This document shows positions 1 through 5,681 of a stretch of DNA of 5,681 nucleotides, one piece after another. The position numbers were made by a program, and so were the translations under genes. How positions within the stretch are numbered: position 1 is the stretch's first letter; the number at the start of each line of letters is the position of its first letter. Origin of the DNA: JAWXCM01 sp034408745 (lineage in GTDB: Bacteria; Acidobacteriota; Terriglobia; Bryobacterales; Bryobacteraceae); the NCBI GenBank assembly GCA_034408745.1, contig JAWXCM010000445.1:1-5681 (forward strand). Reading direction: 5' to 3'. The notes under the pieces were generated by a model, which was not told the origin of the DNA, did no database searches, and worked only from the letters and a program-made list of their open reading frames with translations.

Positions 1-98
1 AGGTAGATCAGGACCAGCCCGGCAAGATTCGCCGCCCAGATGACCCACCAGACCAGCAGGCGAGCCTTGATCTGCTTGTCGTCGTAACCGGGCATCAT
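1..98 (-). CDS. Small probable membrane protein, N-terminus only (runs off the left edge)
   Basis: The reading frame begins at the ATG at 98-96 and is open to the window edge, giving 32 complete codons. The start is MMPGYDDKQIKARL, charged and hydrophilic, followed by a tryptophan-rich hydrophobic stretch (about residues 14-33, containing VWWVIWAANLAG), which looks like one transmembrane helix with the basic residues on its cytoplasmic side. The ATG overlaps the res stop codon as ATGA, and AGAGG lies 9 bases upstream of it, the best Shine-Dalgarno match in the window. The first of two consecutive ATGs is preferred for that spacing; the second (95-93) would be 12 bases away. The overlap implies translational coupling to res. 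Function is not recognisable. It may be a host gene next to which the island settled, or an accessory membrane component; the fragment cannot decide. Confidence 0.6.
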   Translation of the reverse strand, partial: MMPGYDDKQIKARLLVWWVIWAANLAGLVLIY

Positions 99-2746
99 GG
101 CTTTTTGCCTCTAATTGCCGCTATGACGGCGACCCTATCGACCCCGTTGGGCATGACGAAGAGACACTTTCCCCCGCTGCGCTCGGCCCAAAGCTCGCCG
201 AGCCGTCGCTTCTCTTTGGAGTCATCGTTAGACCAGCGGTCGCCACCTTTGTATTCCACCACCAGAATTCGGCCATCCTTCAGCTTGCAGACGAAGTCCG
301 GATAGAAGCGATCTGAGGCAGTCGGCAGCCAAAAAGACCGCTCCGGCTGGCGCTCAAGATTGCGCACCCACGTTTCTACTTCGGGCAACTGGTCGAGATA
401 CAACGCACATTCAAATTCCTCGCCCTTGTCGCCGAGTTCACCGACTTGCCGGTGATAGTGCTTTTTGAAATCCCCGGAACGCTCACACATCCAACGGGCG
501 GGATAACGATCGGGATCAAAGGTAAAGACATCCTTGGCCGACACCTTGAGCGGTCCGACCGCCTCGTCAAAGATCACCTGCTGAAAGGCCTCGGCCTTGG
601 CCTGCTTGCGGCAGGCGTCGATCTGCGCCTCCACATGATCGCGCATAGCAAAGCGCTCACGCACCAGCCGGCCCAGCGAAAACTCTTTCTTGGCCATCAG
701 CCCGGTGAGGATGGCGGAGATGAATGGTCCCGTTTCGTCCGCCGAAATGTCCGGATGCGGAATGTTGCGATCGAGCCAGTCAACCAGCCGGGCTTCCGAC
801 CAGTTCTCGGTGACCTCAATCAACTTCAACTCGTCCGCCAGCTCATCGCTGAACTTCCACTTCACCTTGCCGGTGGCATCGAGTCCGATGCTGCCGTAGG
901 CCCCGGTATCGCTACCTACGACCAGTTCACCCGGATTCTCCAGCACTTGTTGGGCGCGCAGATTCCAAGGGCGCTCCAGGAAGTGGGTTTCATCCAGCCA
1001 CTCCAGCACCCCTTGCCGTTCGATGCAGAAGACCGGCACCGCCAGCGACACCCCGCGCTCGGCCGGACTGGTGAAAATCTGTTCAACCTTTGCCGCATGC
1101 GCCCGGGCCGCCGTCCGGAACTGCTCCCGATTCGCCTCCATGACGATGCCGGCCGCCACCTGTTCGATCTCCTTTTCAGTCAGTGGTGCCACAAGCGTGA
1201 TGGTGCCTGCCTTGGCATCGACGGCCACCTTCGCGCTTAGCTCCGGCGCCCAAGCCTTGGCATCCGGCACCTCCGCCACCGGCACGACCTGCGTCGGCAC
1301 GCTGCGGCTGGCCGGTAGCTCCAGTTTGCCCTGCTCGCCTGCGGGAGTGACGATGAGGTCCTTCGCCTCCAGCGGATTGAACCCGTTGCCCGCGACCAGA
1401 GCATCCTCCAGCGCCCGCGCGGTCGCGGCGAAGTTGCTCGAGGTCGCCAAAGCATAGGCGCGGTTGAGTTCGGGCGCTTCTTTGCGGCGGGCGCCGGGGA
1501 GACGGAGCACTCGGCCGATGAGCTGCTCGACCGCGGTGTCCGACTTCATCTCCGCCACGGAGCAGAGCACGTAGGCCCAAGAGCAGTCCCAGCCCTCCTT
1601 GAGGGCATCGACTGTGATCACGAACCTCACCGGACAATCCGGCTTAAAAAGATCAATGTCCTCGAGCCCGCGGTCGTCGCCGGTGGCGCGCACGATCCAA
1701 TCAGCCGGCACCTTGCAGTGGTCGATCAGGGCCTTCTCAACCACTTCGACCGTGCGCGTCTCCCGATCCTTGTCCCTGCGCTCCGCCTTGAGGAGCACGA
1801 TGGGCCTGATGTGCTCGCCGGAAGTTTTCTCCTCGGCCATGGCTTTCTTCTCCAAACCCTCCCGCAACGCCACCGCATCGGCCAGCAGGCGCAGCCAGTC
1901 GGTGCGGGTCTCCAGCCGGATGGGCAGCTTGATCATGTCTTCGGCAGCAAGCTGTTTGGCCGAGACGTGATAGAGCACATTACTCGGGGCCTTCTCCTTG
2001 GCCGGAGTCGCCGTAAGCTCTAGGATGCACGAGGGCCGGAAGCGCGCGAGGGTGTCGAACGAGAGCGTCGTGCGGGCGTTGTGGGCCTCATCCACGATCA
2101 CGATGGGGCGGCGCAATCGCAGGACATTGGCCAACGAATAGGGCACGGTGCCCGCCTCGGTCTTTTCCAACACCGCCGTGACGGCCGGATCGAGCGAGCT
2201 GAAATGATGATGCAGCGCCCCAGAGCTGTCGTAAACCTTGCGGCCTTCAGTTTCGGTGATGCGAAAGGATTGGAGCGTGCTGACGATGACCACCGTGTTG
2301 GCGTCGAGCGTCGCCTGAGTGACATAGAGCGCCTCGGTCGGATCGAGCACTTCCACCGCGCCCAGTTCATTTTCGAGCGCCTGCCGATAGTGATGGGAGC
2401 GATTCCGCAGCGCCGTGATCGTCTGCGTTTGGATCGCCCGAGACGGAACGAGCCAGAGCACCACCGAATGCCCGCTCTTCAGCAGCTCGCGCTGGATGAC
2501 CGGCACGCTCAGGCACGCGAGCAGCGTCTTGCCGCCCCCGGTGGGCAACCGCAGGCAGACGTAGGGCATGCCCTTGAACTCCTCGGCCTCGAATCCCGGG
2601 GCACTGAAATAAGGCAGGCCCACGCCGGTGCGCTCGCTGGTCATCTGGCTGAACGCCGCCGCCGGCCCGCCGAGTATGCGGCTGCGGCGCAGGAACTCCG
2701 TCAACGCCTCGACGGCCTGGAGTTGGTAAAGTTTGGGCGTGAGCAT
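95..2746 (-). CDS. res: Type III restriction-modification system restriction subunit Res (DEAD/DEAH helicase-nuclease, 883 aa)
   Basis: The protein is a superfamily 2 helicase fused to a nuclease, the organisation of Type III Res subunits, which work with Mod to translocate on and cut unmethylated DNA in the cytoplasm. Visible helicase motifs in order: Q-tip-like NLQ region near the start (KLYQLQAVEAL, 5-15), Walker A PTGGGKT (68-74), DEAH Walker B (219-222), TAT (245-247), the motif V region with KEGWD (383-387), and motif VI QLIGRVLR (408-415). The C-terminal PD-(D/E)xK nuclease shows YPDF (D817) then VVEYKG (E831, K833), preceded by an acidic EE pair near 776-777. All key residues seem intact. 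At 883 residues it is somewhat shorter than the classical enteric Res proteins of about 970. The ATG at 2746 lies 12 bases after the mod stop codon with no Shine-Dalgarno sequence, so translation probably depends on reinitiation from mod. Its stop overlaps the next gene. The broader label, DEAD/DEAH helicase-family restriction endonuclease, is very safe; Type III rests on pairing with mod. Confidence 0.93.
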   Translation of the reverse strand: MLTPKLYQLQAVEALTEFLRRSRILGGPAAAFSQMTSERTGVGLPYFSAPGFEAEEFKGMPYVCLRLPTGGGKTLLACLSVPVIQRELLKSGHSVVLWLVPSRAIQTQTITALRNRSHHYRQALENELGAVEVLDPTEALYVTQATLDANTVVIVSTLQSFRITETEGRKVYDSSGALHHHFSSLDPAVTAVLEKTEAGTVPYSLANVLRLRRPIVIVDEAHNARTTLSFDTLARFRPSCILELTATPAKEKAPSNVLYHVSAKQLAAEDMIKLPIRLETRTDWLRLLADAVALREGLEKKAMAEEKTSGEHIRPIVLLKAERRDKDRETRTVEVVEKALIDHCKVPADWIVRATGDDRGLEDIDLFKPDCPVRFVITVDALKEGWDCSWAYVLCSVAEMKSDTAVEQLIGRVLRLPGARRKEAPELNRAYALATSSNFAATARALEDALVAGNGFNPLEAKDLIVTPAGEQGKLELPASRSVPTQVVPVAEVPDAKAWAPELSAKVAVDAKAGTITLVAPLTEKEIEQVAAGIVMEANREQFRTAARAHAAKVEQIFTSPAERGVSLAVPVFCIERQGVLEWLDETHFLERPWNLRAQQVLENPGELVVGSDTGAYGSIGLDATGKVKWKFSDELADELKLIEVTENWSEARLVDWLDRNIPHPDISADETGPFISAILTGLMAKKEFSLGRLVRERFAMRDHVEAQIDACRKQAKAEAFQQVIFDEAVGPLKVSAKDVFTFDPDRYPARWMCERSGDFKKHYHRQVGELGDKGEEFECALYLDQLPEVETWVRNLERQPERSFWLPTASDRFYPDFVCKLKDGRILVVEYKGGDRWSNDDSKEKRRLGELWAERSGGKCLFVMPNGVDRVAVIAAIRGKKP

Positions 2747-2758
2747 GGGGGCGGGAGG
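2747..2758 (-). other. C-rich mod-res spacer lacking a Shine-Dalgarno sequence
   Basis: The 12 bases between the mod stop and res ATG read CCTCCCGCCCCC on the coding strand. It contains no purine-rich ribosome site; instead it resembles the anti-Shine-Dalgarno sequence CCTCC itself. This supports coupled translation of res by ribosomes terminating on mod. Confidence 0.45.
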
Positions 2759-4360
2759 TCAGCGCACCTTGATGGCGTAGGGCGTCTGCTTGAAGGTGAT
2801 GCCGCGCGCCTTGAGCCGGGCGAGGCTCACGCGATTGGACGCAGCGTAGATGACCTTGGGCCCGTCGTGTTTGGGGAGCGAATCGAGGATCGGCTGGGTG
2901 AGCACGTTGCCCCCGTCCACCGACTTGTCCTTGAGGATGCCGTTGTAGAGCAGATAGACGCCCGTGCCGTGGGCGACGCCCAAGAGCGGCTTGTCGCAGG
3001 GGGCGTCTTTCGGCAGCGGTGTGCCGGTCTCGGTAAAGAACACATGCCGGGCGAGATCGCGAAATCGGACGGTGGTGCGGATTTTGCCCGCCGCATCGAA
3101 GAGCGGATCGCCAAGCTGGACGTAGCGGAAGCCGCCACCGAGACCAGCTACGACCTCGTCGTCCGGGTTTGTGTAGCCGGTAGCTACGCGACGAATACGA
3201 TCGGCCGTGATTGTCTGCGCGATTTTAGGGTCAATTTCGGCAACGATAAATCGCCGCGGAGCCTGTTTTGTTTGTCCGGCATTGAGTTTTAGCACGGAGT
3301 GCGCAGATGTGCCGGAGCCGGCAAACGAATCCATAACAAGATCGCCAGGGTTTGAGGCCACTTGAAAAACGCGCTCAACTAAGCGTGTCGGTTTTGGCGT
3401 ATCGAACGGGGCATCTCCGCCGAGCACAGAGTTTATTTCTTTCTTTGCCTCCTGATTGTGGCCTGTTTCGGTATGCGGCCACCAGCTCCACGAACTCACG
3501 CCATCGTTTTCCAACAAGTAGGTTTTTACGCGAGGGCGGCCTTTCCCGTCCTTTCCAAACCACATGCGACCGTCATCCCTTAGCTTTACAAACTCGCTTT
3601 CGATGTTTCCCCAGCAACGTCCCTTCGGTGGCTCATATACCTCTCCACCAGGAGTGGTGATGGAATACATTTGATTCGGTCGCCATCCTTGAGCTGTAAA
3701 ATCGGTCGATACCCAAAGACCCTTATTGTCCTTATCTGGATTCTTGTAGCCCGCAATTTGCTCTCCAGACAGTGGCACTTTGTTGAAGGAAACCGATTCA
3801 ATTTTCTTCGCGAAAACGATGATGTGGTCGTGAGCTTGGCCTAGTCGCAAACGTGCGTCGGGAGATATTCTTCGCTGCCATGCAATCGTCGCCACGAAAT
3901 TGGAACGGCCAAAGATCTCTTCGAGAAGAAGCCGGCAGGTCGCCGCTTCGTTATCATCTAAGTTCACAAAAATTGACCCGTCCTCTCGTAGAAACTCCCG
4001 CAGCAGCTTCAGCCGGGGATACATCATGCAGAGCCACTTGTCGTGACGGGAAAGGTCCTCGGCCTCCTTGCCGACGACCTTGCCGAGCCAGGCGTTGATC
4101 TCGGGGGAGTTGACGTTGTCGTTGTAGACCCAGCCCTCGTTGCCGGTGTTGTAGGGCGGGTCGATGTAGATGCACTTCACCTGCCCAGCGTAGTAAGGCA
4201 GCAGCGCCTTGAGCGCGGTCAGGTTGTCGCCCTCGACGATAAGGTTCCCCGAGTCGGCGGGACCGCAGCCCAGCTCCGGCACATCGCGCAGGAGGTGGTA
4301 GGGCACTTCCTGGTGATGGTTGACGACGGCTTGCTTGCCAATCCAGTCGAGCGTGGGCAT
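2759..4360 (-). CDS. mod: Type III restriction-modification system methyltransferase Mod (beta-class DNA methyltransferase, 533 aa)
   Basis: This is a site-specific DNA methyltransferase, by family an N6-adenine enzyme, which sets the recognition sequence for both methylation and Res-driven cleavage. The catalytic motif DPPYNTG is at 67-73, preceded by the conserved EGDNLTALK (43-51) and VKCIYI. The AdoMet-binding motif DSFAGSGT comes later (344-351). Motif IV before motif I is the beta-class order typical of Type III Mod. The target-recognition region lies between them (about 155-320; includes WVSTDF, GRCWGN, GKGRPR and WSWWPHTETG). A C-terminal domain follows (about 400-533). Length fits the shorter Mod proteins. 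The start MPTLDWIGKQAVVNHH is characteristic of the family, and there is no alternative ATG/GTG/TTG between it and the in-frame stop at 4403-4405; no Shine-Dalgarno sequence is visible. Codons for about residues 114-393 are much poorer in GC than the rest, with TTA, ATT, TTT and AAT codons, suggesting a recombined segment. The gene leads the mod-res operon. Confidence 0.94.
   Translation of the reverse strand: MPTLDWIGKQAVVNHHQEVPYHLLRDVPELGCGPADSGNLIVEGDNLTALKALLPYYAGQVKCIYIDPPYNTGNEGWVYNDNVNSPEINAWLGKVVGKEAEDLSRHDKWLCMMYPRLKLLREFLREDGSIFVNLDDNEAATCRLLLEEIFGRSNFVATIAWQRRISPDARLRLGQAHDHIIVFAKKIESVSFNKVPLSGEQIAGYKNPDKDNKGLWVSTDFTAQGWRPNQMYSITTPGGEVYEPPKGRCWGNIESEFVKLRDDGRMWFGKDGKGRPRVKTYLLENDGVSSWSWWPHTETGHNQEAKKEINSVLGGDAPFDTPKPTRLVERVFQVASNPGDLVMDSFAGSGTSAHSVLKLNAGQTKQAPRRFIVAEIDPKIAQTITADRIRRVATGYTNPDDEVVAGLGGGFRYVQLGDPLFDAAGKIRTTVRFRDLARHVFFTETGTPLPKDAPCDKPLLGVAHGTGVYLLYNGILKDKSVDGGNVLTQPILDSLPKHDGPKVIYAASNRVSLARLKARGITFKQTPYAIKVR
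3180..4020 (-). other. Low-GC mosaic segment within mod covering target recognition and AdoMet motif
   Basis: Counting by 60-base lines, GC is 45-58% in each line of 3181-4020 (433 of 840, 51.5%). It is 62-67% in 3001-3180 and 60-62% in 4021-4140. The reading frame is unbroken across both edges. The segment encodes about residues 114-393, so it includes the whole recognition region and motif I (codons 3308-3331), but excludes the DPPY codons (4151-4162) and the C-terminal domain. The edges are approximate, to perhaps 40 bases. The composition step is seen directly; import by recombination is inference. Confidence 0.6.
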
Positions 4361-4421
4361 TACGACACAGAGTAAGAAGAGAGGGCCGTATGGCCCGCAA
4401 GCCTAGTTCGCGAACCGAGAC
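4361..4421. promoter_or_regulatory. Toxin-mod intergenic gap with two palindromes
   Basis: The 61 bases between the toxin stop codon and the mod ATG hold an exact 10-bp palindrome GTTCGCGAAC (4406-4415) and a 5-bp inverted repeat GGGCC-GTAT-GGCCC (4383-4396). On the coding strand the latter is followed by the pyrimidine-rich TCTCTTCTT, which could make it a weak terminator or an attenuator between the toxin-antitoxin and restriction-modification units. No convincing -35/-10 pair is visible. The sequence alone does not show whether mod has its own promoter or is read through from the toxin-antitoxin operon. Confidence 0.35.
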
Positions 4422-4811
4422 TCACGCATCCTCGATTTTCCCGTTGGGCGTGATGAAGAAAGCGCTGCCCTGGCGGGCGCGTTCGGCGGTGGCGATCAAT
4501 TCGGGAAAGACCTTGGCGAATTTCCAGACCTGGTCCCAGCGCGTCAGGTCGATCCAGCCTTTCTTCAGGAAGAACGTCGTGTGCCCGGCTTCCTGCCAGG
4601 CCTTGATCTCGTGCGGGTTCTTGCGGATCTGCAGGTCACCCGAGACGATCACCCAGCCCGCTTCACCGGCGAGCGCACCCATCCAGACCGTATCGGGGGT
4701 GTTGGCGGCAAAGCACTCCTTGAGGTGGGTGACCCGGTGCTCTGGCTCGACCAGAACATCCAGGCTCCGGGCGAGCTTGGGCGAAAGGTTGTTATCGAAG
4801 AAAAACTTCAC
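4422..4811 (-). CDS. PIN-like domain toxin, VapC45 type (129 aa)
   Basis: This small protein looks like a PIN-fold ribonuclease toxin of the VapC45/DUF5615-like group, which by family knowledge cleaves RNA and is held inactive by its partner antitoxin. The N-terminal strand KFFFDNNLSPKLA carries the first metal-binding acid (D6). TPDTVW supplies a second (D40), and the strand WVIVSGD supplies the third (D59), followed by the family-like stretch IRKNPHE with E68. The tail HTTFFLKKGW then WDQVWKFAKVFPELI is typical of the group. The active-site acids therefore appear complete. The start is GTG at 4811-4809, overlapping the antitoxin stop as GTGA; no Shine-Dalgarno sequence is seen, so toxin translation should follow antitoxin translation. 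The protein is soluble, with no signal peptide. Assignment as a toxin rests on the fold pattern plus the adjacent antitoxin; the RNA target is unknown. Confidence 0.85.
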   Translation of the reverse strand: MKFFFDNNLSPKLARSLDVLVEPEHRVTHLKECFAANTPDTVWMGALAGEAGWVIVSGDLQIRKNPHEIKAWQEAGHTTFFLKKGWIDLTRWDQVWKFAKVFPELIATAERARQGSAFFITPNGKIEDA

Positions 4812-5491
4812 GCGGCCAGCGTCTGCTCGAATTCGACGGCATCACGCACCTCTTCGGGTGCGACCTCGAACCAGCGCGCGACCGACTCGATGGAGCCGTT
4901 GGCCTTCACGCTATGAGCAAGAACCCGCGTCGGGACACCCGAGCGGTTGACGGTGGGTTGGCCCAGATTCCTGACGGGATCGACCACGACCTGACGCTTG
5001 CGGCCGAGCGGCCACCAACGGGTGACGCCATCGTCGAATTCAAGCTCCCTCAGGAAAGGGGTCACGATCTGCGTAAACTCGCGCTGGTCGGTGGTGATGT
5101 TGGTGAGGCACACATCCCCGGAGTCCTGCGCCTCCTGCAACAGGATGGCCCGGCCCTCGGTCGCAAACCGATGATCGCAGAAAGGATGATCCGTGCCGAG
5201 CTTGGCCTTGGCCGCGACATGCGCATCGCGCATCGTTTTCCAGTTCACGCCCTTTTCGAGGAAGGCGCGAACGAACCGGATTTCCATCAGGTCCTTGAAG
5301 CCGACGGCGAGCTTGTCGCCCATCGCCCCGAACTGGCCGGTCCAGACGGGATTCGAGTGGTGTCGGGCCTTTTTGGATTTGAAATCGTAGCCCTTGAGCC
5401 AACGGCGAATGCGCGCAGCACTGACCCGGGTGAGGCGGGATGCCTCCGGGACGGTGTAGATGCCTGCTCCGACTAACTGGGTCGTGATCAC
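4808..5491 (-). CDS. HTH + DUF433 antitoxin, VapB45 type (227 aa from the preferred GTG start)
   Basis: This is the probable antitoxin and autorepressor for the overlapping PIN-like toxin. Counting from the GTG at 5491-5489, an N-terminal helix-turn-helix resembling MerR or VapB45 sits at about 12-35 (YTVPEASRLTRVSAARIRRW). A middle region holds FKDLMEIRFVRAFLEKGVNW and an extended linker with RWWPLGRKRQVVVDP. The last 55 residues or so form a DUF433 domain (SGVPTRVLAHSVK ... VARWFEVAPEEVRDAVEFEQ). This two-domain plan matches the antitoxins paired with VapC45-like toxins. A longer reading from a TTG at 5554 would add 21 residues, but that codon lies inside the operator-like dyad, and family members begin shortly before the YT-PEA motif, so GTG is favoured. 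No Shine-Dalgarno sequence precedes either. It leads the operon, 84 bases after the preceding gene. Confidence 0.86.
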   Translation of the reverse strand: MITTQLVGAGIYTVPEASRLTRVSAARIRRWLKGYDFKSKKARHHSNPVWTGQFGAMGDKLAVGFKDLMEIRFVRAFLEKGVNWKTMRDAHVAAKAKLGTDHPFCDHRFATEGRAILLQEAQDSGDVCLTNITTDQREFTQIVTPFLRELEFDDGVTRWWPLGRKRQVVVDPVRNLGQPTVNRSGVPTRVLAHSVKANGSIESVARWFEVAPEEVRDAVEFEQTLAA

Positions 5492-5508
5492 GGCAGCACG
5501 TTTGCGTG
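5483..5508. promoter_or_regulatory. Clustered CGTG/CACG half-sites over the antitoxin start codon
   Basis: An exact 10-bp palindrome CGTGATCACG (5483-5492) contains the GTG start codon. CACG-TTTG-CGTG (5497-5508) lies immediately upstream of it on the coding strand. This gives four CGTG/CACG tetramers in 26 bases; a fifth lies in the spacer of the dyad at 5536-5554. They could be operator half-sites or a hairpin masking the start codon. Short palindromes also arise by chance in GC-rich DNA. Confidence 0.3.
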
Positions 5509-5535
5509 AAGATTGAGGGGTAGCAAGAAGCCAGA

Positions 5536-5554
5536 TTGGAGAGCGTGTCTCCAA
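5536..5554. promoter_or_regulatory. 19-bp operator-like inverted repeat upstream of the antitoxin gene
   Basis: TTGGAGA (5536-5542) and TCTCCAA (5548-5554) are perfect reverse complements around the 5-base spacer GCGTG. The dyad lies 45 bases upstream of the preferred GTG start, in the only gap before the toxin-antitoxin operon, where an autoregulatory antitoxin would bind. In RNA it could also form a 7-bp hairpin, but no T-run follows, so a terminator is less likely. Confidence 0.5.
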
Positions 5555-5575
5555 AGGCGCCCGATTTGTAAAAGA

Positions 5576-5681
5576 TCACGCCCCGATCGGGTGCCAAGTC
5601 GTCTTGAACTCGAGGTGGTCGCGCAGGTCGTAGAGGCTCTGCGCCTTGTCGGAGAACCAATCGACGGGTTCCTCGGTCTTG
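5576..5681 (-). CDS. C-terminus of an unrecognised upstream gene (runs off the right edge)
   Basis: On the minus strand a frame is open from the window edge to a TGA at 5578-5576, giving 34 residues beginning KTEEPVDWFSDKAQ and ending EFKTTWHPIGA. The peptide has balanced, protein-like composition and host-like GC, and its stop is followed directly by the regulatory gap of the toxin-antitoxin operon, which supports a real gene end. It is soluble in character, with no repeats or membrane segment. I do not recognise the family from this fragment. It probably marks the upstream limit of the defence module. Confidence 0.65.
   Translation of the reverse strand, partial: KTEEPVDWFSDKAQSLYDLRDHLEFKTTWHPIGA

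Noticed and set aside
446..1240. 264-codon plus-strand open frame
   Set aside because: It is antisense to the C-terminal half of Res, with no ribosome site or domain; it is a shadow frame.
2744..2757. G-rich run at the mod-res junction as a phase-variation tract
   Set aside because: The run is interrupted (GGGGGCGGG) and short, and lies outside both coding regions. No tandem repeat of the kind that switches mod genes is present in mod.
2081..3292. 403-codon plus-strand open frame across the mod-res junction
   Set aside because: It lies antisense to two well-supported genes and its translation is rich in R, H, D and A with no recognisable motif. It is the usual shadow frame in GC-rich DNA.
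3954..4400. 148-codon minus-strand frame overlapping the mod N-terminus
   Set aside because: It is mod in a shifted frame (arginine- and alanine-rich translation); the in-frame Mod carries the conserved motifs, so this is not a frameshifted fragment.
4913..5476. 187-codon plus-strand open frame opposite the antitoxin gene
   Set aside because: It is the complement of the HTH/DUF433 gene, which has clear family motifs; no motif is seen in the antisense product.
5536..5578. Factor-independent terminator for the upstream gene formed by the dyad
   Set aside because: The stem has only 7 pairs and is followed on the coding strand by TCTGG rather than a T-run; an operator is the better reading.
5582..5591. 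Palindrome CCCGATCGGG as a regulatory site
   Set aside because: It lies inside the final codons of the upstream gene and is a common type of chance palindrome in GC-rich coding DNA.

Overview
This is a compact, GC-rich (about 60%) bacterial segment in which every gene I can support lies on the minus strand, so it reads from high to low coordinates. It holds a defence and stability module between two genes cut off by the window edges. In transcription order these are: the C-terminus of an unrecognised gene (5576-5681); a short regulatory gap with an exact 19-bp dyad (5536-5554); a two-gene toxin-antitoxin pair of the VapB45/VapC45 type (HTH + DUF433 antitoxin 4808-5491, PIN-like toxin 4422-4811, overlapping by GTGA); a 61-bp gap with two small palindromes; a Type III restriction-modification operon, mod (2759-4360) then res (95-2746), separated by 11-12 bp; and the first 32 codons of a small probable membrane protein (1-98) whose ATG overlaps the res stop codon.

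Mod has the beta-class methyltransferase motif order (DPPY first, FAGSGT later) and modifies adenine by family inference. Res has a full superfamily 2 helicase motif set followed by a C-terminal PD-(D/E)xK nuclease. Together they should cut DNA that lacks the Mod-specified methylation. The toxin-antitoxin pair just upstream could act as a stabiliser of the same island or as an independent unit. Its antitoxin probably binds the palindromes ahead of it and represses its own operon.

The most striking hidden signal is inside mod. From about 3180 to 4020 the GC content falls to about 51-52% (my hand count: 433 of 840 bases), against about 60-67% in the lines just outside. The segment spans the target-recognition region and the AdoMet-binding motif but leaves the DPPY motif and the C-terminal domain in host-like composition. 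This looks like allele replacement of the specificity core by recombination.

The taxon cannot be fixed from this window. High GC, few Shine-Dalgarno sequences and the style of the small membrane protein are compatible with a Verrucomicrobiota-like or other GC-rich Gram-negative host, but this is weak inference. I see no tRNA, rRNA, CRISPR array, insertion sequence or clear factor-independent terminator. No system here is wholly unknown by family; the novelty lies in the arrangement, the mosaic mod gene and the regulatory dyads.
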